DNA of 64,000 nucleotides, from positions 4,355,499 through 4,419,498 of the forward strand of contig JBCFYV010011135.1 of NCBI GenBank assembly GCA_039000515.1, given 5' to 3'. The notes under the pieces are model-generated. The model saw only the letters and a list, made by a program, of their open reading frames with translations. It did not search any database and had not been told where the DNA came from. Shown piece by piece: positions 56,751 to 64,000 of this stretch. The position numbers and the translations under genes were made by a program. The DNA comes from Timema cristinae. Its lineage: Eukaryota > Arthropoda > Insecta > Phasmatodea > Timematidae. Numbering within the stretch: the stretch's first letter is position 1; every line of letters begins with the position of its first letter.

Positions 56751-57059
56751 TGGACGTCTAGCTGACTGGGATGAATAAGCTAATTTTTCTGCTCGAGAGT
56801 GTGATTGTATCTTGACGTTATGTCTCCCCACGTTTAGTCAAACTTGGTCGCCTACACACTTTACGGTCCGGCACTACACTTCTTATCTCTCTCAATTCTT
56901 GGAAAAAAGTTTGCTTGCTGCCTTTACTGATTACCGGTCGTGGTCACCAGTCTCCCAATTGTTTAAACAAACCAGTAATTCTGCCAACCTGATGGCTGGA
57001 ATCCACCAGTTTGTATAACGTTAGCAACGCCATCTATTTTAGAGCTGAAAGCTCAACAC

Positions 57060-57850
57060 ACCGCCAGAGAGGGTAGGCAGGGCCTTAAGAAAGTGCAAGT
57101 TTGCAGGCCAGTAGTGTGGAGGAATAAATAGTGACCAAAATTTCCCATGGGGGTTAAAATAAACAAAGTTAAAAAAATCTTGGGGCCGAGAAGACATAAG
57201 AAGCTGAAAATTTGTTGGCAGGTAGCTTTCAGTCCAAATAAATGCAGGAATATTTGGTGACAGAAAATTCCAATGAAGGATTCTGAAATGGGGGGATTTC
57301 CAAACAAGCAAATTTGAAGATCTAGATACTCAGCAAATCTAAGAATCTGAAATTTTTCAGACAGGTAGTCTCCATTCCAAAATGGAGCAGGAATATTTGG
57401 TGATGGAAAATTCCCAAGGTGTCCCCAAAATGGGGAAGGTAGGAGTGCCTTTCCAGAAAAACAAACTCAAAATACTCTCAAATACCATTCATTAGATCTA
57501 GGAAGCTGAGAACCCAAAAGATTCAAAAAAATCTGGTGACTGAAAATTTACATATGGGACCCCTATAATGAGAAATTAGAAAGGTTTTGAGAAAAACAAA
57601 TTTGAAATACTATAGTACACAGTAGACCTAGGAAGCTGAAATATTTCAAGTAGGTAGTGCCTAAGCCAAAAGTATACAGGAATACATGGTGGATATAAGT
57701 CCCTATGGGAGGCCCCAAAATATTGTTTTTATTTAAAAAATGAAAAAATAGAAACAAGGTGAAAAATGTCAAAGTCAAAAAAACTTAGCAAGTTGAAATT
57801 TTGCCGGCAGGTAGCCCCTAGCAATGATGTGTCCAGAAAATACTTGGTGA
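57060..57850. repeat. Old diverged tandem array, unit about 145 bp
   Basis: Anchors of the form GAAGCTGAAAWTTTGTTGGCAGGTAG fall near 57201, 57344, 57500, 57632 and 57791, each followed by a variant of AAATGCAGGAATATTTGGTGAC and a GAAAATTCCNATG block. Copies are strongly diverged. It starts about 300 bp past the younger array at 55.67-56.75 kb and has a different unit. Confidence 0.75.
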
Positions 57851-59499
57851 CCAAAAAATCACATGGGTTTTCAAAACACGAAAACTATAACGATTAGTAA
57901 AATGTTGTTTATAATGAAACTTCAAATGAGTAAAAGTTTAGCACTTTCATTGGAGTTAATATCTGATCTTTTATAAAGTCATAATACTCCCAGATTTAGA
58001 GGGTCACTAAAAATTATTCCAATTCCCAATTCAATTCTAAAATGAGTTTTAATATATCATAGTATTTAACTCATAATGACAAAGAAAGCTTAACAAATAT
58101 ATGAATACGAGCCCACATGGCAAGGTTTGCTTACATTAAATAATAGATATAAAAATAAAATAAGGGTATACAACACTCCAAAATTTGAGTTAAGGTAGAG
58201 ATTCTAAAGTTGTTAAAGCATGACTCAAAAGTTTTCCTAAACTAAAATTTTTTAGTTTAATTGATTTGATTTATTTTGAAAATATTATTTAATAATGAAT
58301 AGTCGCTCAATATTTGATTTTGCATGATTAATCTAATGTCAAGTGAGGAAGTAAAGGCAACAGGGGAAACCCTGTAAACCCAGCAAAAATTAAACAATTG
58401 GCCGCTTCCGACGGACGTCCCACTTTCTGAATCCTCTAAGTAAGATATACTTATATGTGATGTATCTCTATCTTGGGATTTTCAAGCCACTGTTTTATTT
58501 TATATTTACCATACTCAGATTCATTTTCTGTTTCTTTACCTTTAACTCTTTAATATTGTTTCAATATAATAACTAGTGTGGTACAAAATGGATTGTTATA
58601 AATAATTGGTGCATTTAACTTGCCTTTTTTAGATGTTTCTTTAGGTATCTGTCAGTGGTTCAGCTTTATAATTTAGCATGGGCTATTCCCAGTAGCATGT
58701 TAGAGATTTTCGGCCTAAACAGGAGAGTTAAGTCTTGAGGTTATTTTTTGTCTTTTGTTTGGGGCTTCTTCCCTTTTTCTTTTTACGTCTCTCCCCTGCC
58801 CCAGTGATGGAGTCAATTTCTTTCCTCCTTGTATTAGGCGGCCATTATTCTTAGGTGTTTCCTTCAACGAAATGCAATGTCCTTTGAGGATAATAAGTTT
58901 TAAATAAATAATCACTTAAGAATAAATTAAAGTTATATAAAATATAAATTGACAGAATTAAAATTCTTACAATGTGGCTTGCTCACAAATCACTAACGTC
59001 AATGTAACATGATGTCACTCATGGCCCGCGTGGACCAATATTCGGGAGTGACGGCTGAGAGATCCCTATTTATAACAACCGGGAGGGACCACTGAATTAA
59101 ACTACTCAGACTTAATTATTATTTTATTATATCACACGCACAGAAGAAGATACAATTGGGTCACTTCATTTTAGATAAACAAAACAAAAGACTACAGGCC
59201 TATGCCAACAGAAAGTGACGACAGTAAAACAAAATGTGCATAGCAAATGCAAATACATATAATACACAACAATCCTAATCAACAATATTGCTTTATAAAC
59301 ACTTTTTAAGTGTTCGGAGGGTAAAAGTCTAATAATTTTGTTCAATAATAACTTCGAAAAAATATAGCAATTATTTTTAACCCCGCAGATGCTTCTAAGG
59401 TGTGTAAAAAATGAATAGACAATTAATTAAAATATATAATTACATTTTAATATGCAACTCCAAGAAACGGTAGAAGTCTGTAGTTTATATTTTGCTGAA
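57851..59499. other. Dynein intron, nothing recognised
   Basis: AT-rich; short open frames lack family motifs. Confidence 0.5.
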
Positions 59500-60950
59500 T
59501 TTTGTGCTGTTTGTATTGTCTGTGTGAGTGCTGTGGTGGTGTGTGGGTGAGGAGTGGTTGGAGCGGGGAGACCCGTTCAGCCACACTCATCTGATAACTC
59601 TTCAGGCAGTAGGCAAGGGGGCCTGACAAAATAAAATTCCCATGAGAAATGAGAAATGGTCACCTCCTCGCGGTGTTTCTCGGGTAGCGCTAAGAACCGT
59701 GTCATTAAGATTCAAATGAAAACACCTCATTTTCATCCAAAAATAAATAATAACACAATATCACTTGTGAAGAACGAGGATTCAGCTAGTCTTTAATAAG
59801 ATAGGCTCATAATGGATCCTGGTGAAGATGTGGTTAAGGAGTTTGAAGGGTGGTGAGGAGGTGATGAGTAAGGAGGCTGGTAGGAGGGTAGGATGGTGGT
59901 GAGGTGACAGGGGTAGTGTATTATGAGGCCTTCAAGAACGGGGCTAGGTGATTGGCTTTAATCAGCCATCTTGGGGGAGAGCAGGGGTGCTATATGCTTA
60001 TTGTTTGTAAGGTTAAGGAGAGGGTGAGGTTACGTCATCTTGGACCTGGTAAGTAACTGTAAGGTTTGCAAGTCACTCATTGTTCGTAAGGTTCAGGGAA
60101 TCATGGCACTGGCCTGACGTACGACGGCCAGGACGCGCTCTCGGCCCACGCACGTTTCATATAAACAAACATTAGACTATCTTTGCCACCTACCAGTAGT
60201 GACAGATATCTAAAAGTCGTGTTGGTGTGTCCCCACATGGCGGCACCTGGGCAATATGGCGGACAGGGTCCGGCATGGCTATGACCCCAACGGGTCATCT
60301 GTGTGTGTGTGGAGAGGGGGACTCACATAAAGTGGTTAGCAGTGTGTACCCATTAGCAAGGATAACTGGTCAGGGTGCCTCCTCGAGATCCCCGCTGGGC
60401 AACGCCGGGCAGTTTGGTCTTGGAAATGGCTGAGGACAGCAGCAAGTGGATTCGGTGAATAGAGGACTGGGGCATTTGTAGAGACGGACTATTCGGAGGC
60501 TGATCTCCTGTCTTCCTCGTGAGAGGCAATCACAACTCCTCATTCCATCTGGTCCCGGTGGAGGGGGAGTTCCTCCCAAGTAACCCAAGGCAGGCTGGCA
60601 TGGCAGGGCTGGTACTGGTTTTTCGGGTAACCTAGTACCCAGAATGGCAATCGTGGACCACGGTTTATGTCCGGCAAACAGTACCGTTCTCGATGGTAAA
60701 TGCAGTGGTTGTACTGTGAAAAGCCACATCGCTTATATAGGGTGTAGCTGGAAAGCCTCAGTCCCGCAGAGGAGGGCTCTCTTAGTAGGTTTAGTTTGAT
60801 CGAACTGTCCGTAAGGTTCATCAGGGGACAGGGCTCCACCATCTTGAATCTCGTCAGTGTTTGTAAGGCTTAGGATAGGTGCGAGGGCCAGCCAACTTGA
60901 ATCTAATCCTAACAGGTTAATAAACAGGACTTGACAGGTCACTAAAATTC
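59500..60950. repeat. GC-richer block with a degenerate 50-60-bp motif
   Basis: Composition rises sharply relative to the flanks. A phrase like TGTTTGTAAGGTTAAGGAGA with CATCTTGGAC or CATCTTGAATC recurs: 59970-60010, 60040-60070, 60075-60100, 60805-60850 and 60855-60905. The middle (60110-60800) has open frames on both strands without known motifs. Probably an interspersed repeat or LTR; unclassified. Confidence 0.45.
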
Positions 60951-61299
60951 AAAATCGCCTCCAGGAGCCATCTTTCTGGTCTAGAATCATCTTTACTTGT
61001 TTACTAATGTTATTTATCTTGAAACACCCATTTTATTTTCCAAGGAAGTTACCCATACTCTTTGCACCCTTCACCTCCTTACTCTAAGAAATTAAAACCT
61101 TTATAGGGGCCTAAGTGCCTGAATACTAGTATGGTCCTGTTATTACTTCCATTTTTTTTTATTAACTACTAGAACATTATATGGTCTGATGCTCGACTGG
61201 ATGACTTTATGTTACAAAACTTATTGAAATAATTACCCCTAATGGCCAGTAACTAATTGACGTCACCTAAACTCATAATACTCGTGTAAGTTTCATTAC
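60951..61299. other. Dynein intron, nothing recognised
   Basis: AT-rich sequence between the GC-richer block and the exon donor. Confidence 0.6.
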
Positions 61300-61497
61300 C
61301 TGAGCTACTATGAAATGGTTCATCTCATCTAGAAGTTTGAGGTATGTCTGAATGTAGTCCAGGTAGTGTTTGGGAGTCACATAATTCTTCCGCCTCAGTT
61401 TGAGCAAATAGTCGATGGTGTAGTCACCAACAGTTTCGTGAACATAGACTACATGAGCCACGATCACTTTCCGGTATGGCTCTGGGATCTTAGGGTT
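61300..61497 (-). CDS. DNAH10: Dynein heavy chain (DNAH10-like), exon: AAA4 to stalk junction
   Basis: A clean 66-codon, phase 0-0 exon with acceptor TTTAG|AACCC and donor GCTCAG|GTAATG. It contains LLKLRRKNYVTPKHYLDYI, the conserved signature just before the coiled-coil stalk of dynein heavy chains, followed by TYLKLLDEMN. The stalk carries the microtubule-binding tip, so this exon links the ATPase ring to it. The intron upstream (to 62019) is only about 520 bp; the intron downstream is almost 10 kb and holds repeats. Confidence 0.95.
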
Positions 61498-62018
61498 CTA
61501 AACAATAAAAGTGAGACTAGTTTAGTCAAATTATTATACCTTTTAACTAAATCTGCACTTTCTGTGTTCTATCAGACACCAAACAATAGATAACCATTGA
61601 GATTGATATATTTCCTCCACTAGCCTATGCATTCAAGGTCAAACATTGATTGAATTATGTTAATGTACAGTAAAAAATATTATTCGTAATATTATCAAAC
61701 TCTCATATTATTTTGAAAGAGTAAGCAATATGATAAATTAATAGAACACTGAAAATTAAAGTCACTACTAATGCTACTTCATTCAAGATATGCTCACCCA
61801 ACATATTTTGAAGACTTACAAACAAATTTTTTGCACTTTGAATATGAGTTGATTTAGAGTAATATAAAATATACCCAATGTGTGCAGTTGTAAGCCAAAT
61901 GCATGCCCTTCCTATATGTTATAATTCATAATTGGTAATAATTTTGTCAACAATATACATTGCTGTAAGCCAATGGAAGACAACAAGTATATAACTATAA
62001 TATAAAATGTGTAGTTAC
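61498..62018. other. Dynein intron, nothing recognised
   Basis: Plain 521-bp AT-rich intron with no repeat signature. Confidence 0.75.
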
Positions 62019-62214
62019 CTCAGCCAAGAAGACATTAGCTACGGCAATGAGAGCCTGCTCAGGCCAGGGGAAGTACCAGTCTATACACGTGTTGTTGACG
62101 AGTCCAGGGAAGTTTCTACATCTTGTGCGGAGGATGTCACCAGCAGGCGACATGGCGAGTACCACATGTAAGTTGTCTGTGCACATGTTAACGAAGTATT
62201 GCCACACGGACTCC
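62019..62214 (-). CDS. DNAH10: Dynein heavy chain (DNAH10-like), exon: end of AAA4
   Basis: This is the most upstream exon visible; earlier exons lie beyond the right edge. It encodes the end of the AAA4 module of an axonemal dynein heavy chain, the ATP-driven motor of cilia and flagella. Diagnostic stretches are SVWQYFVNMCTDNLHVVL, MSPAGDILRTRCRNFPGLVN and DWYFPWPEQAL, which are highly conserved in dynein AAA4. The acceptor is ATACCAG|GGAGTCC and the donor GAG|GTAACT. The first base completes a codon begun in an unseen exon, and the exon ends in phase 0, matching the next one. The DNAH10 assignment rests on family resemblance along all sixteen exons. Confidence 0.93.
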
Positions 62215-64000
62215 CTGGTATCCATAACCAATACAGCGTTATTACCATTAATGATATTTCCTCAAAACACACAGCACAGCACCTCCAAACTGTGGAGATG
62301 TCTAACTTTCTCCTGCCCCGCTGTTGTCTGCAGCCGCTAATTACACTGGTTAAAAACCATCTTACATCAGGTGTGTGAAACATCAACTAAAATGTATTTG
62401 TGGCTATAGAATCCGAATCTGCCTTCGGAAATGCTCTGTCACATAAGGTTTTAAGATATTTGGGAATTTTACTATTTTTTTAGATTTTTGTGTTGTTTGT
62501 GTTCTCTTTTATTCATAAATTATCACTGACTATGCTGGTTGCACTCTGTATTTGGATGCAATATATGATGAAATAAGTTCTAAAAATAGTCACTAGATGG
62601 CAGGGCAATTTAGTTGAGGGGGAATAGTACGACCATTGGCCGTTAGAGTTGACTCAGCTAGCCACGTTAGCCCTGCTGTTTAGTACGTGTTGAAACTTGG
62701 ATGGTGTTAGTCACTTTGCATATTTCGAGGCTCAGCTACATAAAGTTGAAAATATCAGCCTACACCCAATGACCACGAGACCTGTGAATAAAGCCAGTAT
62801 CGCTAACAGATCAGACTAAATTTTATTTTGTATGTGTCATATATGTAAATTTACCACATAATCAAATTTGCATACAATCTGACGGTTGAGACGACTATAC
62901 ATATTAACCTGGGATGGGTGGTGAACATTGGAAGTGTATTCCACAATCAAACTCGTAAGAATAGGTATACCAGTCCACACCAAATCCGAGCATAAACACG
63001 ACATGTGATCATAATAGTAATCATAAATTTGCAGGGTAGATGACGTGATTCGAATCTCACAATTTTACCCGTGATCAAGGAAATGAGAGGTTCATAGCAT
63101 ATCGAACTGTGTGAGATTAGTCTGCAATAAAGCATGGATACAACTGGTCACTCAATTATGGTCAATTTTTATCTCAGTCTCACATGGCATGGTCAGTATC
63201 GAGATTTATCATAGTACCTGGTGGAATAATTCATTACATAACTTAATATATATTACGGTAATAGTGATTTAAGTTTGATAGTCAATTACCGAGTAGTCTT
63301 TGTATTTTACTAGAAAGCAGGTCCAGTGTTCCTTAGTCCTTCTTACCTAGAGTATGACCATATTTTAACATATCATGGTCAGTTACAGAATAATACTTAT
63401 TTTATACTATGGTTGGGTGGCTTAGAATAAGTACTTTTAATTTATCAGACTAGATCATAAACTTGAAGAATGTGCTTTGTCAGCCTTTAACTATGCTCTA
63501 AATTGAATATCTTGCAGCCTTACAGAGTTTAGTTTGTTTATTTGGTGAGATATAGCTTTAATGGTTGTAAACTACATTTACTATCATGAGGTAGCTAAAA
63601 GTGTTTGTATTACTATTTTGAAAGTTTTACAGTATTTACTGTTTCCACTTTTCCCACAGATCGTATTAACTAGTGAGAAGATTATTGTCCTTCATTGGAA
63701 GTTTATTTATGACTGCTGGCTGAAGTTTATTACTATTATTAGACGAGCCTTAGACAATTGGTTTAGAAAGGTTTTGATTGACCATGGATTAGAATGAATG
63801 TACTCAGAGATGTGAGCTTATTTATCGCAACGTTAGTTAGTCAAGGGCGGTTTGTCAGGAATATGACAAACAGATAGGTAAGAAATTGCAAAACAAGATG
63901 TATTCATCATGAAGGAGGGATGGTGTTTAATAACCAGTCATATTAACAGGAGAAATGTGTCATTCAACACAATCAGCAAGATTTACTGTGACAAGAGCTA
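62215..64000. other. Dynein intron to the right edge, nothing recognised
   Basis: AT-rich. The upstream AAA4 exon that should precede the exon at 62214 was not found here by eye, so it probably lies beyond 64000. Confidence 0.5.

Noticed and set aside
60370..60729. A 119-codon minus-strand gene
   Set aside because: It overlaps two other open frames in a GC-richer repeat-like block and has no recognisable domain.

Overview
The window is animal nuclear DNA: AT-rich, intron-dominated and full of transposon relics. I read it as an arthropod, probably an insect, because of the mix of Polinton/Maverick, mariner, hAT, jockey-like LINE, gypsy and copia remnants together with long introns. That placement is inference, not a species call. 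No prokaryotic gene organisation is present.

The only host gene I can support is one large axonemal dynein heavy chain on the minus strand, spanning the whole window and running off both ends. Sixteen coding exons can be traced, from 62214 down to 1416. Read in order they give the end of AAA4, stalk helix 1, the microtubule-binding domain, stalk helix 2, AAA5, AAA6 and the start of the C-terminal region. Residue matches along the whole length fit the DNAH10 family, the inner-arm I1/dynein f heavy chain. Splice phases agree at every junction but two: one exon (10939-11101) carries a one-base frameshift, and one expected exon between 7803 and 1575 is not visible. A 100-N assembly gap (4418-4517) lies in that same intron.

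Everything else I recognise is intronic. From left to right: a degenerate ~20-bp motif array (2.1-2.4 kb); a Polinton DNA polymerase B relic cut by the gap (3.1-4.4 kb); a LINE relic (8-9 kb); a hAT-type element carrying nested elements (12.6-13.85 kb); tRNA-derived SINEs (13.3, 14.4, 20.2 and 52.1 kb); a mariner relic (15.3-16.5 kb); an integrase relic (17.3-18.1 kb); two related LTRs in opposite orientation (18.6 and 26.6 kb), the second followed by gypsy-type gag; a dead copia element (27.4-31.3 kb); and a hAT tail (32.6 kb). Then comes a complex zone at 36.4-42.6 kb. Here a Polinton fragment (packaging ATPase, cysteine protease, minor capsid) and a hAT transposase relic lie directly against a dynein exon, and a 2.4-kb Polinton polymerase palindrome lies on the exon's other side. 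Further right are tandem arrays (43, 55.7-56.7 and 57-57.9 kb) and two GC-richer unclassified blocks (46.8-48.2 and 59.5-60.95 kb).

I found no convincing new functional system. The observations most worth checking are the hAT relic that begins exactly at a dynein splice donor and continues its reading frame, the Polinton palindrome, a tandem expansion inside a Polinton capsid gene, the frameshifted AAA6 exon, and tRNA-headed repeats that differ in head but share a tail.
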